Shown here piece after piece: positions 22,566 to 31,962 of a stretch of 52,370 nt of DNA. Within the stretch, counting starts at the first letter, position 1, and each line of letters begins with the position of its first letter. The stretch spans positions 1 through 52,370 of the forward strand of contig CAXKVR010000214.1 of the NCBI GenBank assembly GCA_964058845.1, in the 5' to 3' direction. Source of the DNA: Carex sylvatica (taxonomy: Eukaryota; Streptophyta; Magnoliopsida; Poales; Cyperaceae). The notes under the pieces are model-generated. The model did not search any database. It was not told the origin of the DNA and worked only from the letters and a program-made list of their open reading frames with translations. Both the position numbers and the translations under genes were made by a program.

Positions 22566-24389
22566 TGATGCGCGTAAAGTGTACGCTAAAAAGTTTCAGT
22601 ACAATAAGATGTACCTTTTAAACCTTAAACGCTTTTGAGTCAAATTGCAAGTGCACAATTATATCAAAGTAGTATTTTAGGTATCTATCCACAGAGAGTA
22701 TGGAAAATACTTAGTTTTGAACTCTAAATAATTAATTTCAGAAAATAATAATAAAGTAAAGTGCAATAAAGTAGAATAAGGGGGGGGGGGTTTGTTTAAG
22801 TAATCCTAAAGTTTGGGTTCAATACCCGTGAATAAGGAATAGTAAACAATAGATGTAAATGAAATGAAAGAAAGAAATATTGGTTTGCTTTCAAGTTGAG
22901 AAGATCTAGGGGTCTTTGGTCTACAATCCCTTGCTAATTCAATCTATTCGGTTTGTTTATATTCATGTTTGATTTAAATGAGGTTTCTAACCTAATATGT
23001 TAGCCTATTTCAATTAATTATTGATACAAGTATTTTGGTGGGTTGGGTTAATTTTCCTCGAGTTTTAGGGCTGTCACCATCCTAAAGGGATATTTAACAA
23101 TCACGTTCACACAAAATACATATCAATACTTAATCAATCTAAGTGTCCAAATTAGGGGTTTGACTTCAGAAATACCTACCTCACCAAATCCTAACTCTAA
23201 TTTCTGGAGATCCGGTTTATATCCTAGTGTTAATAAGATATCCTATACCTTTATGATTTGATTGATACAGGGTGGATTACTTGACCTATGCTGGAGTTTA
23301 ATGATTAAAGCGAAAAAACAGGACATAGCACGATTTCTAGCTACTTTAATTCATTAAACCTAACATGGTACTTGTAATTTCAAGTATATGAAATCATAAA
23401 GAATAATTAACAGAAATTACCATTAAATCAAACAATCATAATAAAAATAATATAACCGAATAAATATAATTAAACAAGTTCATGCATGATGACCTAAACC
23501 CCTAGAGAGAGAACTACTCACTCTTGGAGAGATCCATTACAAAAATTGGCAAAGTAAGAAGAAATCAAATGAAAGAAAATGATTACACCCTTTGACAAAT
23601 CAAAGCCCTCTATTTTGCCGAATCTTGCTCCGGAAATCCTTCTTCTCCTCGCTTGAAAGCTTTCCTTACTCCAGAATTTATCGCTAAGTGTGTGTAAAGA
23701 GAGAATGATGGTGTGTTGGTTGATGTCCCAGATTGAATGAATGATATGACAAAGAACTCTCTCTTTTATAGCCAAGGATTATGCCCGATTTAGAGGCTAG
23801 AAGGTGGGGTTAGTGGGTGCTCTGTTTTACATTACTTCCCTGGCAAGTATGTGTATTTCTGGCAGTAAAAACGCGTCCATAAAGCGCCAAAAATAGAAAA
23901 ACTGTCAAACCGGGCAGTTATTGGCTTTCTGCGGGTCCAGTGCGGATGGATGATCCGCACTGCGGGTGGCTTCACCCGCACTGGGACAAGTTTCCTTTTT
24001 TTAACTTCTGCGAATTTCTCTGGATGCGGGTGCCACTGCGGATGGATGACACGCAGTGCGGGTGGAATCTGCTCTTCTGAAGTTGCTGAATTTTGGCCAA
24101 GTACTGAATGCGAATGGGCTCATCCGCACTGGCCTCAGTGCGTCCGCACTAGGCTCGGACTTTTTCCTCTGCGCCGCGAGTGCGGCTGGATTGATCCGCA
24201 GTGCGGGTGGTTGATCCGCACTGGAGTGTATTTTTGCTATTTTGCATTATTCCCTGCATAGAAAAGCCAAATAACTGCAATAACTTGATTCTAGGTGTAT
24301 TTTAATCACTTTATATTATAAATACAAGATAATTGGTGTTATTTCAAGATGAAATATAGATCAAATGTGTATATAATTTATGCTTATCA
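22566..24389 (+). mobile_element. Solo LTR (Ty3/gypsy-like) inside the hAT remnant
   Basis: 1824 bp starting TGATGCGCG and ending GCTTATCA (TGAT...ATCA), flanked by the 5-bp target duplication CTATT (22561-22565 and 24390-24394). Removing it and one CTATT rejoins the hAT frame exactly. There is no primer binding site, polypurine tract or coding region, so it is a solo LTR. A TTTTATAGCC promoter-like site near 23765 and the phrase TAGGTATCTATCCACAGAG near 22679 suggest + orientation; the superfamily is from memory of such LTRs. Confidence 0.85.
23930..24228 (+). repeat. GC-rich palindromic minisatellite within the solo LTR
   Basis: Imperfect repeats of GCGGATGGATGATCCGCACT and relatives (TGCGGGTGG, TTGATCCGCA). 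The motif is repeated in both orientations about a dozen times, in an otherwise AT-rich LTR. The frame at 23950-24261 is an artefact of it. Confidence 0.7.
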
Positions 24390-25506
24390 CTATTTTCGAC
24401 AGCAATAGATGTAATTGAGGAAGTAGAATTGGAGGGGGTAGAGGATGAACATCGAGGAGAGACAATTGGACTATTGGACACGATGCGCTCTTTTGATTTT
24501 GTGTTCAATTGTCATCTCATGAGAAAGTTATTAGGCATCACTAATGATTTATCACAAGCTTTGCAACGTAAAAATCAAGATGTGGTTAATGCTATGTATT
24601 TGGTGAGGACCGCTAAATTTCAATTGCAACAAATGAGAGATAGTGAATGGAGATTGTTATTCCAAGAAGTGTGTGCATTTTGTGAGAAACACGGTATTAA
24701 AATTCCGAACATGGAGGGTATCGGTCCCAGTTATTGAAATATTTAACACGGTTATTGATATGCAATTGCAAGAGCTTAATGATATGCAATTACAAGAGCT
24801 TAATGATAGATTTACGGAAACAACTACCAAACTCCTTATGTGTATGTCATGTTTAGACCCAAATGATTCTTTTTCTTCATTTAACAAAGACAAGTTGCTT
24901 AAACTTGCTCAATTCTATCCCTCGAATTTCAACCAATGGGAGCTTGGTACTCTAGAAAATCAATTGGAGAATTATCATTTGGATTTGAAAAACAATAGGG
25001 ATTTTTTGGAGTTAAGGGAATTAGTTGAACTTTCTCAAAAACTTGTGGAAAAGAAAAAACATATTGTTTATCCTTTGGTTTACAAATTAGTGGAATTGGC
25101 ATTAATATTGCCGGTGGCTACCGCTAGTGTTGAAAGGGTATTTTTGACAATGAATGTGGTGAAGAACGACTCAAGAAATAGCATGAGAGATCAATGGTTG
25201 AATGATTGTTTGGTTACTTATGTTGAGAGGAATTTGTTCAAGGGTGTTAATAATTAAAGAATTATGCAAAGATTTCAACATATGAAGAACCGAAGAGGCA
25301 ACATTGGTTCATCGTCATCGACTTGATTTCACTAGATAGGTATTATTATATATTTTTTATATGTAAAATAATACTATTTTTTATTTATTTTATAGTCTTG
25401 TTAGCATTTTGTACTTTAGCTCATGAAATTATATGGTAATTTTTTTTTTGGGTACTTTTATTAGTATTGTGTGTGTACTCCTGACTAAAATTCTGAATCC
25501 GCACCT

Positions 25507-26200
25507 GACTACTCTCACGCCAAACATAGAAATAGCAGGAGGTGTAGCATTTCTTGTTTTCGTTTTGTGGAATGTCTTCTCTGGATTTATCATTTCCATG
25601 AAGGTAAACTTGTGAGTATTTTTTATTATATAATGAAACAGTTGTTATTCATATCCTTGGTAAATTTCCAAAATACTTGAACAATGTTTTTTCCGAAGTT
25701 TTTTTTCCCAGATCCACTTAGCAAATGAACGAGCAAGCTATGTTAGGCAAACTCATTGTTCCAAAATTCAGCAAGGTTGTTGGTCCTTTGTATTTAGGAT
25801 TATAAGCAATTTGATAGTTCATTGATTGGCTTAATTATGAACTAAATGAAATATGAATCACAGAGACTATATCTGAATTTATTTGAAAATTAAGCCCTTA
25901 ATTGGATAGAAGATATGATTAAAATTTGCTCATACAGATGATACCACCTTGGTGGAGGTGGCCATATTGGGCAGATCCTGCTGCGTGGACAGTATATGGC
26001 CTCACGTTTTCTCAATTAGGTTATAGAACAGAATTATTAAAAGTGCTTCCAGGACCCGTCATACAGTAAAGGAGTTCGATTATCTTGGGTTACAAGACAA
26101 GTACTTCAATCTAATCATATCCCTTCACATCGTGGCAATTATGCTCATCGGATTCATTTATTGTATTTGCATCAAGTATATTAGTTTCCAAAGGCGGTAA
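25507..26200 (+). pseudogene. 3' end of a PDR-type ABC transporter (ABCG full-size), broken
   Basis: Two exons, 25507-25603 and 25938-26200, with a GT-AG intron. The first reads LTPNIEIAGGVAFLVFVLWN then FSGFII, the last membrane segments of PDR transporters. The second reads MIPPWWRWPYWADPAAWTVY then GLTFSQLG. After a frameshift near 26055-26063 it continues as VKEFDYLGLQDKYFNLIISL to FQRR and TAA at 26198-26200, the usual PDR C-terminus. Only this C-terminal part is present and it abuts the hAT right end at 25506, so it is a dead fragment. No upstream PDR exons were seen to the left. Confidence 0.85.
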
Positions 26201-26439
26201 GTGTTCCAAAACAGGTTGAATATAGTACGCTGATGTAAATTTGTATTTGTTTTCTTTAATGGTTTACAATCACTCAATTGTGGAATATGTAAGTTAAGTT
26301 TATTAAAGATGCTAATATTATTTGAAGAACATATATATATGCCTTTGCCAGGACATTCATTATAATTTGATGCTACCACTTAATTTTGATTTTTCTTTTG
26401 AATTAATTGGTTTTAATTTATAAGTGGTAAAGCTCCTTA

Positions 26440-26930
26440 CTACTACAAAAATACTAACCACACATGGCAGATCGTACACGGCTCCAACTAATTTCGGAAT
26501 TTCCAACAAAACAGTATGTAAAATATGGAGACACGGTTTTTTATTGATCATCCGTGCAAGATTGTATCTCTTCATACACAGTTTTATAAACAAACCGTCT
26601 CTGACTCTACTCAATTTCCAAATAAGTTTGTACGATTCTTAAATTTATGACATGTTATCATAGTTACCATGGATAAGTTAGTACATTAAATAGAAACATT
26701 TTATAAATATGTATATATAAATTATCCACGGTTCATCTAAAATAACCGTGTACATACAGTATCATTCACGGTTATTCACGAAGAACTGTGTATGATTTGT
26801 ATAAATTGTACATGATTTCTGTTAATTAACAGTCGTGTGTAAATCTGTATCGTACATGGTTATGTTGGAAGAACCGTGTAGGAATGTTACATGGCGTTTT
26901 AGTTTTTCACGCCTCTTCACTGCCAAGAGC
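26440..26930 (+). mobile_element. CACTA-like 5' end, CACGGTT subterminal repeat type
   Basis: Begins near CTACTACAAAAATACTAAC (about 26439-26457), close to CACTA-type termini. It then carries many short inverted motifs around CACGGTT...AACCGTG (for example 26729-26752, 26759-26784, 26849-26880). It ends in a 'gttttagtttttcacgcctc' stretch like the gene-start zone of such elements. No right terminus seen; partial. Confidence 0.55.
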
Positions 26931-26938
26931 CCAAGACA

Positions 26939-27815
26939 TCACTATTGGAAAAACTGAAATTAGAATCAGCCTACCTGGATCAGCTATATTAACCACTAAT
27001 ACTAATATCTACCTAGATCGGTTTTTTCAAAAAAACAAATCCTAAAAACTATTTAGATTGATATTTTTAGTGAACTGATCATAATATATGCACCATTAGG
27101 ATCGGTTGTTTATAATAACCGAACCTAATGCATTATAATTAGGATTCACAAAATGTTGGTTCTGTAAAAAAAAAAAATAATTAGGATCGGTTGTTCAAAA
27201 TAACCGATCCTAATTTTTTTTTATTGTTGGATCTACCAAAAAAAAAGAAAAAGAAAAAGAAAAAAGAATTAGGATTGGTTGTTACAAAAAATCGATCGAT
27301 TTTTTGTAACAACCGATTCTAATACTATTAGGATTGGTTGTTACAAAAAATCGATCTTAATAGTACTATTAGGATCAGTTATTTGAAACAACCGATCCTA
27401 TTTATTTATTTATTTTATTTTTTTTGTAGAACCAACATTTAAAAAAAAATTAGGATCAGTTGTTACAAAAAATCGATCATAATAGTACTATTAGGATCAG
27501 TTGTCACAAAAAATTGATCTTAATAGTACTATTAGGATCGGTTATTTGAAACAACCGATCCTAAATCTTTTTTTTTTGCAGAACCAACATTAAAAAAAAA
27601 AAATTAGGATTGATTTTTGTTTGAAATAACCGATCCTAATTTTTTTTTTTTTTGCAGAACCAACATTAAAAAAAGAAAGAATTAGGATCGATTTTTACAA
27701 AAAATCGAACCTAATGCTAATTTGGTGCTAGGGTTTATTTTCGTTTCGCGCCTCTGTACTTACTCAAAAAATTTGAGTCTAAATACTATTAGGATCGTTC
27801 AATAAATAACCGATC
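26939..27815 (+). mobile_element. CACTA-like 5' end, AGGATCGGTT subterminal repeat type
   Basis: Starts near CACTATTGGAAAAACTG (about 26940) and holds about a dozen palindromic units of the form TTAGGATCGGTTnnnnnnAACCGATCCTAAT between 27040 and 27800, with T/A runs between. Near 27735 a 'gggtttattttcgtttcgcgcc' stretch again resembles a 5' leader. A candidate right terminus (ATTTTTCAAATAGTG near 28219) is probably chance. Confidence 0.6.
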
Positions 27816-29492
27816 ATGATAACTCTCTATATAACCTGTTTAGTGTTCTTAAAAAAAATGCATAATATAATTCAAACAAGTCAATTTAAGCATACCAAGT
27901 ACTTCAATCAAGTCATTCTTAGCTTCAAACAATCAATATGCCTCACATGCAAAGTTATAAATTCATGTCATGCATTTGTAAGAAATACTTATGCATCCAT
28001 ATCATGCTAATATTTCATTTAAATTAAACTCATGTGCTTAGTGGGATTGCTTTGTATCATGTCATGCACTAGCTTATGGAAAATAAGATCATGTAAACAT
28101 TTCAAGCATTCTTAGCATGTAATTTTGAAAACCATAATAAGTACCGAACTATAATCCAATAAACGAACATGAGGCCAACCAGAAATAATAATGGAAAATA
28201 GCAATCAAGCAAACCAAATTATTTTTCAAATAGTGTTAAACCAAATAATTAAAATCATGACAAGCTATAGTCTCAAGAACTGACATGGAACCATCAAATA
28301 CCGGACTTAAGTTCTAAGTCTATAGTTCGTGACCATACCATATGGTTGGATTAACGGATTAACGAGGCTGTTATTAAAACATCTACTAACTCTAGTGCAA
28401 TTTTTTTATAATTAGTCAATACCCATATGCTATATGCTAATTATGCATGCCTTATAAACATGAACTGTTACCCAATAATTGAACAAAACTTACTCTATAA
28501 CAATCAAGCAATCCAAATCAACAATTATAAGCAAGAAATCAACAATTATAATCTAGAAACCAACAATCAATAAAATTAGTTGGAAGGAGCTAGGAATAAC
28601 TCGAAATCCGCACATTTTTAATGTTGGGCACCACAAAGCTCGAAGTTAGTTCACTGTTCAGAATCAAGTCAATCGAGTCGTTCGATAGCAACCACATGAA
28701 CACAAGCAATCAACTAAGCAAAACCAGCACGTTGTCGTCTTCTCCAACTTTCTTGTTTCCCGGCCACGTCGATCTACTGCACCTCCTCTTTCTCCTCTCT
28801 TTTCTCCTCTCCTCTTTTTAACCCGTATCCCTCTCTGTTTTTCTTTCTTTTCTTTTATCCTTCGTCAGTTTTCTTTTTCTTTTTAATTTCCGATATCTCC
28901 AAGACTGGAGAGCGATATATGCAAGGGGAACAAAAAGAATAGAATGTGGGGATGCAAATGATGACACGTGTGAGAGATTGAATTTATTAAGATGATTGGT
29001 CAATTGCACATTCAATGAATTAAAGGAAAAGAGACTGACGGTGTCTACATGTAGTTATTTAGGAGATTATAAATTGTCACTTATTCTTATTTAACTAATT
29101 GGTTACTTTGTACAAGGCCCCTCAAAATTTTAGAAAGAGAACTTGATAGTTTAAATTCTAAGTTTTTGATGAACCTATGTTAGAATAAATTTTGAAATAT
29201 TCTAACTAGACTAAAAACTTTTGTAGTCAGGATATGACTTCGCAGGCAAATAAATTTTATATAAATAATCAAATCTTTTTATTTAACTTTATGGCTACTA
29301 CAACTATGATAGGTATGATATATGTATTCAGAATTTCTGATTTAGCATTTCATATGTATTTCTAGTCTATTAATTACTAATTATCAAAATACAGATTTAT
29401 AAATATACTTTAAACTCTAATTTGCTATTTTAAAACACACTTTACTTCAATTAAGATAAATTTTCAACTATTTGAAAAACTGGGATGTTACA
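27816..29492 (-). mobile_element. Ty3/gypsy-type LTR (left border uncertain)
   Basis: Read on the minus strand, the element opens at 29492 with TGTAACATCCCAG, the usual start of chromovirus-type LTRs. It continues through a CACGTGTCA block (near 28962), a pyrimidine/purine-rich leader (28750-28870) and an AT-rich tail. No internal gag/pol is seen. The 3' border was not found before the CACTA-like repeats, so the LTR may be truncated or interrupted there. An alternative border is discussed in the findings. Confidence 0.55.
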
Positions 29493-29773
29493 AATGATAA
29501 ATTATTGTATGAATTAATTTTGTCATAAATTGGAAACTATATACAATATTGGATAAATTAATTTTATAATATATTACCAATAAAATATAATATGAAATGT
29601 AATATAAATCAATCTAACTATAATAATAAAATCATCTAACTATATGTATAAATAAAAAATTATCATAGGTAATTTAAATTTATTAGTTATCCTCTATAGT
29701 ATAGGTAGTGGCGGCTAGTATATATTATGATTTAGGCCAATCATGTACTTGTATAATTAATACGTTATCTTGG

Positions 29774-29844
29774 TGGGTCTAAATCATCATGATATATGGC
29801 TTTTCTTGTATAATACCATATATCGCTACCATGATTTAGACCCA
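29774..29844. repeat. 71-bp hairpin, conserved in three copies
   Basis: TGGGTCTAAATCAT at the left and ATGATTTAGACCCA at the right form a stem with a loop of about 40 bases. The same hairpin with the same 71-bp span occurs at 41454-41524 and 41867-41937. Confidence 0.75.
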
Positions 29845-30167
29845 TTATGTACTTGTGAAACTTGTTTATATAATAAATATCAATAAAATTGTATGTGAAA
29901 TAAAAAATCTGTACATAAAATGTGTTCTTTAAATATCAACTAACACTTTGACATGAAAGTTTAACATGGAAGTATAAGGTTCTAAATAGTGATTATCGCG
30001 TCATCATTTTTCAGATCCAAAAATTTTATAGCACAGCTATATAGTTAGCTATTTAGGGTTATGATGAAAGGAAAGCGTCTGATAGCGGTATACCACAGCT
30101 TATGCGCATATATAGCTAGTTATTTAGAATCTGGAGTATAAGATATATGATGAGGAGAATGTGAGCC

Positions 30168-30370
30168 TTTATATATATTTCTTGAAAAAAAATAAAATAC
30201 TGTTCGTTATTTTGAGTGTATTAAAAAAAATTAGAGCATTCATTAAATAATTAGGGTCCTCTATAATTATTATATATATTTCTTGAAAATAAATAAAATA
30301 CTGTTCGTTATTTTGAGTGTATTAAAAAAAATTAGAGCATTCATTAAATAATTAGGGTCCTCTATAATTA
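30168..30370 (+). repeat. About 100-bp tandem duplication in copy A
   Basis: A block from 'tatatatatttcttgaaaa' to 'ggtcctctataatta' appears twice in a row (about 30168-30267 and 30268-30370) with only a couple of differences. Copy B has it once (about 42282-42380). Confidence 0.85.
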
Positions 30371-31008
30371 TATAGATTTCATTAGTCTCAGACAAATGTT
30401 AATTGTTGATTGTAAACTAGATGGTCTAGAAATAGTAGTCTAGCTAATATTTCTCGATCGGGCGGCTTGAACAAACAAAAGTATATGATTTGAACTGTTA
30501 TATATCTATCGCGCATTTAATTATAAATCATGAGTACTTTCTGTATAAATCGTATAATCGAAGAGGAGATAAACTCTTTCAATTTTATGGCTCCCATGTG
30601 CCAAAATTATATTTTTATGTATATTTTTTTTTCAATTAGTTTTAAAAGTTTTACGGTAGATAGCCTCTTCAATTTACTTGAATTGATTAATAAATATGTC
30701 CCTTTAGAAATTTATCTTACTAAATTTATACTTTATTTTTCTCATTAATATCTTGTCTCTACTTAATTTTAATTATTGTTATAAAATTCTGACCCACTAT
30801 ACAAGGTAATTAAATTTCTAGTATTGTTCTCTCTTGGGCTCTTGGGTGGTTGTTATCCTTAATTTGCCATGCATGGGCATGGCGACGTTGTATTTAATGC
30901 AAAAATAAACAATTCGCAACTGTTTGAAAGCGATGCATATTTTGGAATTAATCAACAACTCTGTCATTGGTCATATCATGTGATGGCGCATGGTCTCATG
31001 TCTATTTC

Positions 31009-31962
31009 TCACCCCCCCACCGTTTTGAGATTTTTCAGGTTCATTACACGGATGCAGAGAGATGCTTCTAGATTGCATCTGACAGCATGACCACATAAAA
31101 AGGAGGGTTTAGGTTATTTGAAACTAAGATGATACAGGAGGCATTTTGTAAGAAATCTAACAGCATGACCACATTAATATTGTTTGTCATGTTATGTAAG
31201 ATAAATTTTGTAAGAAATATTGGGATGTGGTTTAAATGGTTTTATTGGTAAATATCAAAGTGCGGCAGGTTGTTGTAACCTGTATTTGAGGTGTGACAAT
31301 ACATCTCCAACTGGCACACAGGATATGCGTTCTTGTCTTCTAGAAGCTCTTGCAAGAGCGATGGTGTGTTTCACATTAGATTACTGATGAGTTACTCTTT
31401 TTACAACCACTGATTAAATCCAGATTATGGTAGTGTATGACAACATAACAAGTAAAATCTGACAACATCTATCAGGAAAAAAGAGCAAGGTTGCCAGGAA
31501 AAAAGTAACATTTATCCTTACTGCACCAAACGACGACCACCGCATAACAAATTTATTGATCACATTAGAAGTCTCAAGGAAAGTTAAACAAGATCAAGCG
31601 CGATTCTCAACAAACTGATTAACACAACATATAACAAAATGAATTGTTCTTAATACTTCTCTATTCTCCATTTAATTGTGCCCAACAAGAGCAAGGCTCG
31701 GTCGTTCCTTATTATGTCTCTGTAACTGCAGTCAAAATTTTAGAAACAAGAAATGACAAAGTGAATGTGTGATAAGAAGAGCTTTCTAGGTGAAGCTTTA
31801 TAACCTTGGAGTAGACTTGGAAGTAGACATCCATGTCACTTTCTTATTTGAGAATTTTGTCTTCCTTTTGTTTCTCAAGATATTTACTTATTTAGTTATA
31901 CACTTATATACTGTGGAATTTTAGTAGAAAGAATTTTGTTGCAATAGTACCTTGAAACAATT
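31009..31962. other. 3' flank of the SMT1-like gene
   Basis: No gene supported. A short phrase 'acagcatgaccaca' is repeated at 31082 and 31162. The 3' UTR of the minus-strand SMT1-like gene should lie in its right part. Confidence 0.6.

Larger units (their letters stand above)
21424..25506 (+). pseudogene. Decayed hAT transposase (TTF-zinc-finger/DUF4371 type), split by a solo LTR
   Basis: From 21424 the reading runs through a WLEYSVKKDAAFFLCCYLF segment typical of plant hAT proteins (ZMYM1-like). A DUF4371-like core follows (ELGDEWFSVFIDESRDVS, then HCFAYQLHLTLVAV), then the C-terminal hAT dimerisation region (LPVATASVERVFLTMN), ending at 25257. The coding sequence has at least one frameshift near 22040 and several stops, many where Trp or Tyr is expected (after SNN.. 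and in the GDTRWSSHYK motif). A solo LTR sits at 22566-24389. The N-terminal zinc finger is missing; its place is taken by the 81-bp array. A right terminus resembling hAT ends (GGATTCAG in inverted form, CTGAATCCGCACCTG) stops at 25506. No left terminus was found. Confidence 0.85.
29493..31008 (+). repeat. Long direct repeat, copy A
   Basis: From about 'aaatgataaattattg' (29493) to 'ctcatgtctattt' (31008) it matches 41150-43014 in the same orientation with scattered differences. No coding capacity is credible: the frame 30530-30748 has a counterpart at 42569-42763 but no family match and sits in AT-rich DNA. It contains a hairpin at 29774-29844, a hAT-like 'ggttctaaatag' block near 29975-30120 and a private 100-bp tandem duplication. 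Confidence 0.85.

Noticed and set aside
23950..24261. Cys/Trp-rich 103-residue frame
   Set aside because: Created by the GC-rich minisatellite within the solo LTR.
28219..28233. ATTTTTCAAATAGTG as right end of the CACTA-like element starting near 26940
   Set aside because: Two mismatches, no matching 3-bp target duplication, and it falls inside sequence that reads as a gypsy LTR.
30530..30748. Frame duplicated at 42569-42763 as a conserved peptide
   Set aside because: The similarity is explained by DNA duplication of the whole block; the frame is AT-driven and differs at its start.
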